64,000 bases of DNA, taken from positions 100,198 through 164,197 of the forward strand of contig JAUMXY010000001.1 of assembly GCA_030528885.1 (NCBI GenBank). Reading direction: 5' to 3'. Shown here piece after piece: positions 44,822-53,416 of the stretch. Every line of letters starts with the position of its first letter. Position 1 is the first letter of the stretch. Origin of the DNA: Bacteroidales bacterium. Lineage in GTDB: Bacteria; Bacteroidota; Bacteroidia; Bacteroidales; Bacteroidaceae. The position numbers and the translations under genes were made by a program. The notes under the pieces are model-generated. The model was not told where the DNA came from, did no database searches, and was given only the letters and a program-made list of their open reading frames with translations.

Positions 44822-46306
44822 ATGAAAAGGATTCATTTTGTGGTAGCGGTGGTGCTGGCAGTCTTAGCTTTGAGTTCTTGTACCAATACGGATTATAAGA
44901 ATGTGATACCAGCCAATGCACCATTGGTGATGGAAGTCGATATACGGTCGATTGCTGAACAGAGTGAGTTTCAGCAATCGAAGACCATGAAGGAGTTGGA
45001 GAAGGGGCTTTCGCTGGTGGTTTCTAACAAAGACATGGGGAAGGTGAAGGAATATATTGACGACCCGATGTCGATGGGTGTTGACTTTAGTGTACCTGTT
45101 TATGCGTTTATGGTGGACATGCAGACGGTGGGACTCACCATGAAGGTGGATGATGAGGATGCCGTGAAGGATTTCCTGCTGTTGCTCAACAAGCAGGGCA
45201 TGGCTTCCAAGCCGCAGGAGAGGGATGGACTGATATGTGGCACCTTGTTGGATGACATGACTTACACTTATGACGGCACCACTTTCCTTTTGCTGGCATC
45301 GCTGGAGAAAAGCGGTGGTGTAAAAAATACAAAATTGGCGCAACGATTGATGAATCAGAAGTGGGAAGACAGTTTCTTCTATGTGAAAGATATTTGGAAA
45401 ACAGAACTGTATGGTCAAGTGAAATGCTATGCCTGTGGCGGCAATTTGCCCAAAGAGGTGATGACTCCGTTGTTGGAGTTCTTGCCTAAGAACATCAAGC
45501 CGTCAGATGTGGACGTTGTAGCAGACCTCAACTTTGATAAGGGAAGGGCAATCCTCACAACGGCTTTGATTGCCAGAACTGATGAGGCGCAGAAGTTGAT
45601 TGATGAGACGGACGAGAACATGAGTAAGATAGAAGGTCGTTATCTCGACAAAGTGTCTGACAATGCTGTGATTTGGATGGGTGCAGGCGTGAAAGGAAAG
45701 TGGTTGCTGGAGAAAATCAAGGCGAACAAGACGCTGAACGGTTTGCTGTTTGCTTCAGAACGGGCTGTTGATGCGGGGCAGATGCTCCAAGCAATTGATG
45801 GAGATGTCTCTTTGGAACTTTCCGCTTCAGAAGTGAACCCAAACGATGTGGAATACATGATGTATGCAAAGTTGGACAACTCGAAGTTCCTTGCTGATGT
45901 GGATGACTGGAAGCAGAGCCACAAAGATTTTGGCATCGACATGAAAGACAAAGGAAACAACCAATATCTGCTCACATTCGACGGACAGACATACGAATGG
46001 GGTGTTCAGGATGATGACCTCTATTGGGGAACTGTTCAGGTCTTCAATCATTCGAAGGAATCGACAGGCGCCTTTTTGAGGCCATACGAGAAAGCAATTA
46101 AGAAAAGTCAAGTGTACATGCTTATAGATTTGGATGCATTGGGAAGAGAAGGCGGAGTGAGCAGTGTGGCTTTGGCATCGCAGATGTTCGGACATAAGCT
46201 CCACATCAAGAGCATCATCCTGCAATCATGGGCAACATACGGAATGGCACTGACCATTGAGCAGGAGAATAAGGACGAGAACTTCTTGAAACAACTTTTT
46301 CAATGA
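44822..46306 (+). CDS. DUF4836-family lipoprotein
   Basis: A 494-residue predicted lipoprotein (lipobox LALSSC). The opening TDYKNVIPANAPLVMEVDIR and the overall plan match DUF4836, a Bacteroidales family of surface or periplasmic proteins of unknown function. The chain is alpha/beta with no evident catalytic motif. It is 4 bases after rsmE and its stop overlaps the ABC ATPase start by 4 bases, suggesting coupling with the transporter. Confidence 0.8.
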   Translation: MKRIHFVVAVVLAVLALSSCTNTDYKNVIPANAPLVMEVDIRSIAEQSEFQQSKTMKELEKGLSLVVSNKDMGKVKEYIDDPMSMGVDFSVPVYAFMVDMQTVGLTMKVDDEDAVKDFLLLLNKQGMASKPQERDGLICGTLLDDMTYTYDGTTFLLLASLEKSGGVKNTKLAQRLMNQKWEDSFFYVKDIWKTELYGQVKCYACGGNLPKEVMTPLLEFLPKNIKPSDVDVVADLNFDKGRAILTTALIARTDEAQKLIDETDENMSKIEGRYLDKVSDNAVIWMGAGVKGKWLLEKIKANKTLNGLLFASERAVDAGQMLQAIDGDVSLELSASEVNPNDVEYMMYAKLDNSKFLADVDDWKQSHKDFGIDMKDKGNNQYLLTFDGQTYEWGVQDDDLYWGTVQVFNHSKESTGAFLRPYEKAIKKSQVYMLIDLDALGREGGVSSVALASQMFGHKLHIKSIILQSWATYGMALTIEQENKDENFLKQLFQ

Positions 46307-46947
46307 ATAAGATACAACTGATTCATACGCTGCCCAACGTGTTCCAGAGCCGCACAGACATTGTAAGCGACATCTGGAAGCAAGATGTGACTTTCGAGAA
46401 GGGCAAGAGGTATCTGGTAGAAGCCAATTCAGGCACAGGCAAATCGTCGCTGTGCAGTTATATTTATGGATATCGCCACGACTATCAGGGACAAATTCTT
46501 TTCGATGGTGAGGACATCCGCAGATATGCTGTGGCAAAGTGGACAGACATCCGCAAGAATCACTTTGCCCTTTTGTGGCAGGAGTTGCGTATGTTTCCCG
46601 AACTGACAGCGTTGGAGAATGTGCAGATTAAGAACTGCCTGACTAGATTTCAAAAGAAAAAGCAGATTCTTGAGTGGTTCGACATGTTGGGAATTACAGA
46701 AAAACTCAATGCTAAGGTCGAATGCTTGTCCTATGGTCAGCAGCAGCGTGTTGCTCTTGTCCGTGCGCTGTGCCAGCCCTTCGACTTCCTTTTGCTCGAC
46801 GAGCCAATCAGTCACCTTGATGATTCTAACTCCGAAATTATGGAACGTGTCGTGATGGCTGAGGTAAAGCGGCAGGGAGCTGGTGTCATCGCTACAAGTA
46901 TAGGCAAGCGTATCGAGTTGCCCTACGACCAAGTGTTTAACCTCTAA
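46303..46947 (+). CDS. ABC transporter ATP-binding protein
   Basis: A 214-residue single-domain ATPase. Walker A is EANSGTGKSSL (about 44-54), the Q-loop is ALLWQELRMF, the signature LSYGQQQRVALVRAL (about 144-158) and Walker B LLLDEPISHLDD. The type is that of LolD/MacB/FtsE-like transporters that pair with FtsX-like permeases. It overlaps the DUF4836 gene and precedes the permease, so the three may work together, for example in moving lipoproteins or peptides (inference). Confidence 0.87.
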   Translation: MNKIQLIHTLPNVFQSRTDIVSDIWKQDVTFEKGKRYLVEANSGTGKSSLCSYIYGYRHDYQGQILFDGEDIRRYAVAKWTDIRKNHFALLWQELRMFPELTALENVQIKNCLTRFQKKKQILEWFDMLGITEKLNAKVECLSYGQQQRVALVRALCQPFDFLLLDEPISHLDDSNSEIMERVVMAEVKRQGAGVIATSIGKRIELPYDQVFNL

Positions 46948-46961
46948 TTTGCCGTGTGGAA

Positions 46962-48161
46962 ATGAAACTTGTTTGGAAACTTTTGAAGCATCATATCAGC
47001 ATTTCGCAGCTTGTGGGATTTTTCTTGGCCAACCTCGCAGGTATGGTCATCATTCTGCTGGGACTACAGTTCTATCTTGATTATCGGGCTCTTGAAAACG
47101 AAGAGAGCTTCATGAAGTCTGATTATTTGATTGTGAACAAGAAAATCACTACGATGTCGGTCCTGACAGGTTCTCAGAGCACGTTTGAAGAAGCAGAGGT
47201 TGAAGCGTTGGGCAACGAAGACTTTGTTGAGCGCATAGGCGTCTTCACGCCAAGTTCCTTCGATGTGTATGCACAGTTCAATGTGGAGGGTTTTGTGAAC
47301 TTCTCTACTGAAATGTTTTTTGAGAGCGTTCCTGATGTTTTCGTCGATGTGGAGAGCGAAGCGTGGACCTACAACGAGGGAGATGCCGACATTCCTATCA
47401 TCTTGCCCAAAAACTACCTCGATCTCTATAATTTGGGGTATGCGCAGGGAAAGGGTATGCCCAAGCTCAGCGAAGGGCTGATAGGAGCGTTGAAGTTGGA
47501 CATCCTGATAGGCAATCAAGGAATACGCGATAAGTTTGTCGGCAAGATTGTCGGCTTCTCTTCACGCCTGAACACGATACTTGTTCCTGAGCAATTCATG
47601 CTGTGGGCAAACAAGAAGTATGCTTCGGCCGATGCTGCGAAAGAGCCAACCCGCTTGATTCTCGAAGTGAACAATCCTGCCGACGAACGGATAACAAGCT
47701 ATTTGCAGGAACATAATTACGAGACAGACGAAGGTAAGCTCGATGCTTCGAAAATGACCTTTATCTTGCAGCTATTGGTGGGTATCGTGATGCTTGTTGG
47801 AGCCGTCATCTGCATCCTCTCGCTCTGCATCCTGATGCTCAGCATTTTTCTTCTGGTGGAGAAGAATAGCGCAAAATTGGAGAACCTTCTGTTGATAGGC
47901 TATTCGCCAGCCAAGGTGGCGTTCCCTTACGTGACGCTGACCATCAGCATGAATGCGCTCGTGCTGATTATGGCCGTGCTGATTATGCAGATAGTTCGGA
48001 GCGCATATCTGAATATGTTCGAAGGTTTTTTCCAAAACTACGATGCCCCCAGCGTACTGCCCTCCCTTTGTGTGGGCTTCCTGCTGCTGTTGGTCGTGAG
48101 CGCTTTCAACGTTGTAGCGATAAGAGGTAAGGTGCAGGGCATCTGGAAAGCAAAAAGATAA
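46962..48161 (+). CDS. FtsX-like ABC permease
   Basis: A 399-residue integral membrane protein with four membrane segments: one at the N-terminus (about 18-42), then a large periplasmic domain of about 220 residues, then three at the C-terminus (about 268-298, 322-345 and 367-388). This is the FtsX/MacB layout, partner of the preceding ATPase. A GTG two codons upstream (46956) could also start it; the ATG at 46962 is preferred. No LolC/E signature is evident. Confidence 0.82.
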   Translation: MKLVWKLLKHHISISQLVGFFLANLAGMVIILLGLQFYLDYRALENEESFMKSDYLIVNKKITTMSVLTGSQSTFEEAEVEALGNEDFVERIGVFTPSSFDVYAQFNVEGFVNFSTEMFFESVPDVFVDVESEAWTYNEGDADIPIILPKNYLDLYNLGYAQGKGMPKLSEGLIGALKLDILIGNQGIRDKFVGKIVGFSSRLNTILVPEQFMLWANKKYASADAAKEPTRLILEVNNPADERITSYLQEHNYETDEGKLDASKMTFILQLLVGIVMLVGAVICILSLCILMLSIFLLVEKNSAKLENLLLIGYSPAKVAFPYVTLTISMNALVLIMAVLIMQIVRSAYLNMFEGFFQNYDAPSVLPSLCVGFLLLLVVSAFNVVAIRGKVQGIWKAKR

Positions 48162-48164
48162 GCG

Positions 48165-49706
48165 ATGGAAAGAATCACGCATTTATATAAGACTTTGACG
48201 GGATGCGAACCCAAGGACATCGTTCCGTTGGCTGGAGCTGGAAGCAACCGTCGTTATTTTCGGGTAGAAGGCGGTGAAGAGCATTCCGACGGAAAGACAC
48301 GAACCCTCATAGCTGTCATCGGAACACATCTGGAAGAAAATGAGGCGTTTCTCACTTTAGCCAGCCAGTTCCGTCATGGCGGTCTTTCTGTGCCGGAGGT
48401 GCTGGCTGTGTCTGAAGACCGAATGACCTATTTGCTGGAAGATTGTGGCGATGTGTCTTTGTACTCCTTCATGGCGCAGCATCGTCAGGAAAATGGCGAG
48501 TTCGACCAAGAAGCCCTTGCCGCCCTGCAAGCCACGATAGAAGCTCTGCCTCAAATTCAGTTTCTGCCAGTGAGCAGCAAGACTGAAGAGTCCTTTTTTA
48601 GCAAATGCTTCCCGCTGCAGACGATGGACAGGCATAATGTCATGTTCGACCTGAACTACTTCAAGTACTGCTTTCTCAAGCTCAAGGGGATAGAGTTCAA
48701 TGAGTTCAAGCTACAGCAGGATTTTGAAAACTTGGCCGACGATTTGTTGAAGGAGCAGGATTCCACATTCCTCTATCGAGATTTCCAGTCCCGCAATGTG
48801 ATGCTCAAGGACGGGAAACCTTATTTTATCGATTTTCAGGGAGGTCGTCGAGGACCAATCTATTACGATGTGGCATCCTTTCTGTGGCAGTCGTCTGCAA
48901 GGTTCTCTGATGATATACGCAGTATTTTGATTGATAGCTATTTGCGAGCCTTGCGCCCTTACAGGATAGTGGAAAAGAGTGATTTCATCAGTAAACTCCA
49001 TCTCTTTGTCTTCTTCCGTGTGCTGCAAGTGCTTGGAGCTTATGGCTATCGGGGGCTTTGGGAGAAGAAAGCATATTTCATAGAGAGTATCCCTTTAGCT
49101 ATATCCAATCTGCAGAAAGAATTGTTGTTAGGCGTTTGTGCCCCTTATCCCTATTTGCAAGAGGTTTGCGCCACACTCGTCACACTCTGTACCCAAGACG
49201 AAGAAGCCAGAAGAGAAGAGGAAGAGAAGCGGGCAAAAGTAGCAGCCTATTTGCAGCACGATGCAACCTATCTCAACACAGAGAATAGGCCACCGCTGGT
49301 TGTTCGAGTATTCTCCTTCTCGTTCAAGAATGGCATACCCGAAGATGAAAGCGGCAATGGAGGCGGCTATGTGTTTGATTGCCGCAGCACCCACAACCCA
49401 GGACGTTACGACGAATACAAACCCCTCACAGGATTAGACCAGCCCGTCATCGACTTCCTCGAGGCCGATGGTGAAATTCTCACCTTCCTCGACAGCGTTT
49501 ACAAAATGGTTGATTTTCACGTAGCCCGTTTTATGGAACGAGGCTTTGCCAATCTCCAAATCAACTTTGGGTGCACTGGAGGCCGCCATCGCTCTGTCTA
49601 TAGCGCACAGCATGTAGCCGAACATATCCACCAGAAGTTTGGTGTAGAAGTGCGCATCAACCATCGTGAGCAAGGAGTCAAGCAAACATTGTCAATTCGG
49701 CCATAG
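48165..49706 (+). CDS. AmgK-like anomeric sugar kinase fused to a RapZ-like C-terminal domain
   Basis: A 513-residue two-domain protein. Residues about 1-330 are an aminoglycoside-phosphotransferase-fold kinase with the catalytic YRDFQSRNVM (HxDxxxxN-like, His replaced by Tyr) and FIDFQGGRRGPIYYD. In several bacteria AmgK of this family phosphorylates MurNAc or GlcNAc at C1. Residues about 375-505 match the C-terminal domain of RapZ: VFDCRSTHNPGR, YKPLTGLDQPVIDFL, INFGCTGGRHRSV and VRINHREQ. RapZ senses glucosamine-6-phosphate in E. coli; its N-terminal P-loop domain is absent here. The next gene is MurU-like, the partner of AmgK. I infer cell-wall sugar recycling with a sensing domain. Confidence 0.82.
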   Translation: MERITHLYKTLTGCEPKDIVPLAGAGSNRRYFRVEGGEEHSDGKTRTLIAVIGTHLEENEAFLTLASQFRHGGLSVPEVLAVSEDRMTYLLEDCGDVSLYSFMAQHRQENGEFDQEALAALQATIEALPQIQFLPVSSKTEESFFSKCFPLQTMDRHNVMFDLNYFKYCFLKLKGIEFNEFKLQQDFENLADDLLKEQDSTFLYRDFQSRNVMLKDGKPYFIDFQGGRRGPIYYDVASFLWQSSARFSDDIRSILIDSYLRALRPYRIVEKSDFISKLHLFVFFRVLQVLGAYGYRGLWEKKAYFIESIPLAISNLQKELLLGVCAPYPYLQEVCATLVTLCTQDEEARREEEEKRAKVAAYLQHDATYLNTENRPPLVVRVFSFSFKNGIPEDESGNGGGYVFDCRSTHNPGRYDEYKPLTGLDQPVIDFLEADGEILTFLDSVYKMVDFHVARFMERGFANLQINFGCTGGRHRSVYSAQHVAEHIHQKFGVEVRINHREQGVKQTLSIRP

Positions 49707-49740
49707 ACTCCGTCTAACAAAGTCTGATAAATAAAAAAAT

Positions 49741-50499
49741 ATGAACGCACTGATATTTGCAGCCGGACTCGGAACGCGTCTCAAGCCTTTAACCGATACG
49801 ATGCCCAAGGCGATGGTGCCCATCAATGGTAAGCCACTCATACAAATCCTCATTGAAAAGTTGAAAGGAATCGGCGTGACAGAAATCGTTGTCAATGTAC
49901 ACCATTTTGCCCTGCAAATCATCGACTTTGTCGAATCCCACAGCAGCTTTGGCGTCACCATCAAGTTTAGCGACGAGACAGCAATGCTGCTCGAAACGGG
50001 TGGGGGGCTTAAGCAGGCTGCACGCCTCTTCACTAATGATGAACCCATTCTCGTCCACAATGTCGACATACTCTCCAATGCCGACCTCTTGTCCCTTTAC
50101 GAACGTTCCGCCTCTACCACCATGCTTGTCTCTCAGCGCACCACCCGGCGTTATCTCCTGTTCGACCGTGCAAACCGCCTTGTCGGGTGGACCAACATCG
50201 CCACAGGAGAAATCAAGTCGCCCTATCCAGAAATCAAGGCGTTAGAGCAAGACTATCAGCTTTCTGTCCTCGAAGCCCAGTTTCAGAAGTACGCATATTC
50301 AGGCATCCAAGTGTTCCATCCCTCTCTTCTTCCCTTGATGGACAGTTGGCAAGGCAAATTCTCCATCATCGACTTTTATCTTAGCATTTGCCATCAGATA
50401 GACATCTGTTGTCATTTCGACCCGCAGTTGCAGCTGCTCGATGTGGGCAAACTTGACACTATTGCCCAAGCAGAGCAACATTGTTCATTCTATCTATAA
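49741..50499 (+). CDS. MurU-like sugar-1-phosphate nucleotidyltransferase
   Basis: A 252-residue NTP-transferase of the glucose-1-phosphate uridylyl/thymidylyltransferase fold. It has LIFAAGLGTRLKPLTDTMPK (residues 4-23, the GxGTRxxPxT loop and signature Lys), VPINGKPLI, and VHNVDIL (the metal Asp). Next to the AmgK-like kinase it most likely makes UDP-MurNAc from MurNAc-1-phosphate (MurU role), which bypasses de novo UDP-MurNAc synthesis. A general UTP--sugar uridylyltransferase is possible. Confidence 0.82.
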   Translation: MNALIFAAGLGTRLKPLTDTMPKAMVPINGKPLIQILIEKLKGIGVTEIVVNVHHFALQIIDFVESHSSFGVTIKFSDETAMLLETGGGLKQAARLFTNDEPILVHNVDILSNADLLSLYERSASTTMLVSQRTTRRYLLFDRANRLVGWTNIATGEIKSPYPEIKALEQDYQLSVLEAQFQKYAYSGIQVFHPSLLPLMDSWQGKFSIIDFYLSICHQIDICCHFDPQLQLLDVGKLDTIAQAEQHCSFYL

Positions 50500-50969
50500 A
50501 GCTTTGTTCGCAAGACTGTTTTCAGACTCTTCGTATCTGTCGGCAGAAAAACACCGCTTGCATAATATTAGGAAGGCTCGCTCCATGATATTATGCAGGC
50601 GATGTTTGAAATATTATGCAGGCGGTGTTCATGAATGTGATGCAGGCGTTTTTTTGAAAAGGCTCACTTCTTCTGTCTGAAAAGATAAAGAGGGTTTGGC
50701 TCTCAAGTTGACAAAATTCGGTGGTTTTAGGTTGAATGATATTGGAAATGTTAATTGCATGTGAATTTTTTAAGGATTGTTCTTAATGGATGTTAACAGT
50801 TAGGTTGTATTTGTTAAACTATTTCAATGAAATGGAAAAACATGGTGGAAATGTTTGGATGGCGTGTTTGTTTGTTGTTATTTTGTTCTCGAAATTAGAT
50901 TGTGGGGTCTGATGGACCTGCAAAATGAATGATTGTTAAATGTAAAAATGAATATTAAGTAGTGTGAAA
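50500..50969. other. Intergenic region with tandem/inverted TATTATGCAGGCGGTGTT repeats
   Basis: AACACCGCTTGCATAATAT (50550-50568) is an inverted copy (18 of 19) of ATATTATGCAGGCGGTGTT (50611-50629). A second direct copy lies at 50587-50607, and a shorter one (50639-50655) ends in a run of T, which may terminate the murU transcript. The rest up to 50969 is AT-rich with no gene and no clear TAnnTTTG box. It presumably carries the degP promoter. Confidence 0.7.
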
Positions 50970-52502
50970 ATGACTATGAAACAGAAAACAAGAAGATTTT
51001 ATGGGACATTGGCATGTGTTGCTTTTTTCTCGGGTTTGACTGGAGCTTTTGCGTATTCTCTTGTGCGTGGGGGCGAGGATGCTGACTTGGCGCAACCTGA
51101 ACGCGTGGTGGATGAGCCTAAGCTGCTGAAGCTTTCTAATGTGGCGCAGCCTGTGTCTCAACCAGTGGATCTGACTGCTGCAGCAGAGAAGGCTTGCAAT
51201 GCGGTGGTATATATCAAGTGCGTGCAGGCTAGCAAGACGCGTACGGTTGAATATCAAGACCCTTTTGCTGACTTCTTTGAAGAGTTTTTTGGACGCGGCC
51301 AGGGAGGTACCCAACGGAGGCAGATGCAAACACCAAAGCGCGAGTCGGCTGGTTCTGGAGTAATTATCTCTGAAGATGGCTATATCGTAACAAATAACCA
51401 TGTAGTGGAAAATGCAGATGAAATAACCATCACGTTGAATGACAATCGTGAGTTTGTAGCACGTGTGATAGGTCTTGACGCAGATACAGACCTTGCTCTG
51501 CTGAAGGTTGATGCTGTTGGTTTGCCAGCAATCGTGGTTGGCGATTCGGATAACCTGAAAGTGGGAGAGTGGGTGCTGGCTGTTGGCAATCCTTTCAATC
51601 TGACATCAACCGTTACTGCTGGCATCGTTTCTGCCAAAGCGCGTAATCTGGGGGCTCATAAAAATGGAATAGAGTCTTTTATCCAAACAGATGCTGCCAT
51701 CAATCAGGGCAATTCGGGTGGTGCGCTGGTTAATGCACGAGGTGAGCTTGTGGGAATCAATGCCATGCTTTATTCCCAGACGGGTTCCTTTACAGGTTAC
51801 GGCTTTGCCATTCCTACTACTATCATGAAGAAAGTCGTGACAGATTTACGTTCGTTTGGAACGGTTCAGCGTGCGATGTTTGGCATCAGCGGTATGACGC
51901 TGCATGATTATGTGACAAGCGAAAAAGCTAAGAACGAAGATTTCAATCCAGACTTTGGAACTGTTGAAGGCGTATACGTTTACGAAGCTGTAGAGGGAGG
52001 GGCTGCTGCTGAAGCTGGTATTAAGGAAGGTGATATCATTGTGTCTGTTGATGGACGAAAGATAACGCAGATGTCAGAACTTCAGGAGGTTACTACGAAG
52101 TATTTGCCTGGTGACAAAGCTAAGATAGGCTACATGAGAGATAAGAAAGAGAAGACAGCTGTCATCACTTTCCGTAACGCGAAGGGTAATACCAATGTGA
52201 TGAAGGCGATGAATGTGAATGCTCTTGGCGCAGAGTTCAAAGAGCTGACGGAAAAGCAGAAGGAGAACCTCAATCTTTCTTATGGCATTCAGGTGACGAA
52301 CTTGAAGGCTGGGTATCTGAAGGATGCTGGAGTTCCTGAAGGTTTTATCATCCTAAAGATAAACAATCAGAATATCACGAAAAAGGCTGATTTGGAGGCG
52401 GTCTTCCGTAATGCCCAGACAAGTGATGAACAGACGCTTTGGATTTGGGGAAAGACACCTGCTGGACGACCGATGTCGTTTGCCGTGCAGTTGGAGGACT
52501 AA
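50970..52502 (+). CDS. degP: HtrA/DegP-family periplasmic serine protease
   Basis: A 510-residue protease of the HtrA/DegP family with an N-terminal signal anchor (about 13-30). The catalytic triad is visible: NNHVVENAD (His), DADTDLALLKV (Asp) and QGNSGGAL (Ser). Two PDZ domains follow (about 290-385 and 410-505). It degrades or refolds misfolded envelope proteins. The ORF can start two codons upstream at a GTG (50964); ATG at 50970 is preferred. The terminator lies 21 bases after the stop. Confidence 0.94.
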   Translation: MTMKQKTRRFYGTLACVAFFSGLTGAFAYSLVRGGEDADLAQPERVVDEPKLLKLSNVAQPVSQPVDLTAAAEKACNAVVYIKCVQASKTRTVEYQDPFADFFEEFFGRGQGGTQRRQMQTPKRESAGSGVIISEDGYIVTNNHVVENADEITITLNDNREFVARVIGLDADTDLALLKVDAVGLPAIVVGDSDNLKVGEWVLAVGNPFNLTSTVTAGIVSAKARNLGAHKNGIESFIQTDAAINQGNSGGALVNARGELVGINAMLYSQTGSFTGYGFAIPTTIMKKVVTDLRSFGTVQRAMFGISGMTLHDYVTSEKAKNEDFNPDFGTVEGVYVYEAVEGGAAAEAGIKEGDIIVSVDGRKITQMSELQEVTTKYLPGDKAKIGYMRDKKEKTAVITFRNAKGNTNVMKAMNVNALGAEFKELTEKQKENLNLSYGIQVTNLKAGYLKDAGVPEGFIILKINNQNITKKADLEAVFRNAQTSDEQTLWIWGKTPAGRPMSFAVQLED

Positions 52503-52523
52503 CCGAACAGATGTTAAAAATGC

Positions 52524-52563
52524 AAGGGATTTGGGATTTTTTTCCTAAATCCCTTGTTTTTTT
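52524..52563 (+). terminator. Terminator of degP
   Basis: CAAGGGATTTGGGA / TCCTAAATCCCTTG hairpin followed by a T-run, a classical terminator. Confidence 0.92.
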
Positions 52564-52576
52564 CAGAACAAACGCT

Positions 52577-52584
52577 TACCTTTG
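52577..52584 (+). promoter_or_regulatory. Promoter -7 box of the structured RNA
   Basis: TACCTTTG, a full TAnnTTTG match, directly after the degP terminator. Initiation is expected near 52590-52592. The T-rich terminator supplies a TTG about 21 bases upstream. Confidence 0.7.
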
Positions 52585-52590
52585 TAGTAC

Positions 52591-52907
52591 ATAAAAGAAA
52601 CCCAGATTCCGTCAGGCAAGAGCGTCTGAGCATATAAGGATGAAGGTGAACATAAGCGGGGGTACAGGATCGATCGGGATACTCATCAAATTATTTATTG
52701 AAACCGAGATGATTTTGCCGTCTAATGGCGGGCCACAACCCGAAAGTTGCCATGTCGCAGAATATGGAGTTTCGGCTTTCGGAAACCTTTGAGTCGGTGG
52801 ATTACAAAGGGCGGCAAATGCTCAAATCTTATTCTATCGGAGTTTCATCACATCTCCTCCCCGCTTTTAATAAGAGAATGCACTATTGATGTGTGTTCTC
52901 TTTTTTT
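52591..52907 (+). ncRNA. Candidate structured non-coding RNA, about 317 nt
   Basis: A transcript unit with its own promoter and terminator and no credible ORF. Three helices are nested in order: AAGCGGGG 52654-52661 with CCCCGCTT 52859-52866; GAGATG 52706-52711 with CATCTC 52851-52856; TTTGCCG 52714-52720 with CGGCAAA 52812-52818. Inside are ATGGC/GCCAT (52725-52729 and 52749-52753, with inner GGG/CCC) and GTTTC/GAAAC (52769-52773 and 52782-52786). The RNase P, tmRNA and SRP signature sequences are absent. It could be a Bacteroidales small RNA such as Bacteroidales-1 or 6S, but I cannot match it; those described families sit elsewhere. Confidence 0.75.
52874..52907 (+). terminator. Terminator of the structured RNA
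   Basis: GAGAATGCAC pairs with GTGTGTTCTC (10 bp with two G-T) with a 7-nt loop and seven T after it. Confidence 0.85.
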
Positions 52908-53380
52908 GTGTGTTTCTAGCAAGTCATAGGGCTAAGCGTTGTGTGGAAAAGAAAAAGAAACTCATGCTGTTTTGATAAAGACCTGTTTTCAGGATTGGTG
53001 GAGAGAAATGCGGCCTCTTCTTGTGCTTGCACAATGATGTGGAATACAACAATTTTGGGATAGCTCATACAGCGTTTTTATGCTATGCCCTTCATCGTAA
53101 TTTAGTTGTGCCTTATATCGTAATTTCGATGCACCTTGTATCGTTTTTCTGGTGTAAGATGTGTTGCGATTGGGATGTGTTCGGCAAGGTTGTTTTGAAG
53201 TGTTTCGTACGTTGAGAATGATGGCGAGAATGACCGCTTTGCTACGCTCTTTTATTACCGTTCTTTTGTACGGAGGCTGGCCAACTTGAGGTTGCATTTT
53301 GTGGGTTGTGGAATGGTGTACTGCTGCTTTTGGAGGGATTTGTGTAATAAATTATGTGAAAGTTTTGAAAATTCGTTCAA
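52908..53380. other. Intergenic region before rpoD
   Basis: It holds repeats of the CATCGTAATT...CACCTTGTATCG type at 53089-53153, like those at 39277-39322. No ORF is protein-like; frames at 52989-53297 are built on the repeats. The rpoD promoter lies at its right end. Confidence 0.6.
53089..53153. repeat. Intergenic TATCGTAATT repeats, second locus
   Basis: CCCTTCATCGTAATTTAG, GTGCCTTATATCGTAATTTC and GATGCACCTTGTATCG follow each other as degenerate units of the family at 39277-39322. Confidence 0.65.
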
Positions 53381-53387
53381 AAAGGAC

Positions 53388-53395
53388 TATCTTTG
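53388..53395 (+). promoter_or_regulatory. Promoter -7 box of rpoD
   Basis: TATCTTTG, a full match, 21 bases before the ATG at 53417. Confidence 0.7.
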
Positions 53396-53416
53396 TATGA
53401 ATTTTGCAAAATTTTT

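Noticed and set aside
52591..52907. Identity as RNase P RNA, tmRNA or SRP RNA
   Set aside because: None of the conserved signature sequences of these RNAs is present.
52747..52929. 60-codon frame inside the structured RNA
   Set aside because: It crosses helices and the terminator and has no protein-like features.
52989..53297. 102-codon frame on the minus strand
   Set aside because: It is built over the intergenic repeats and has no promoter or family features.
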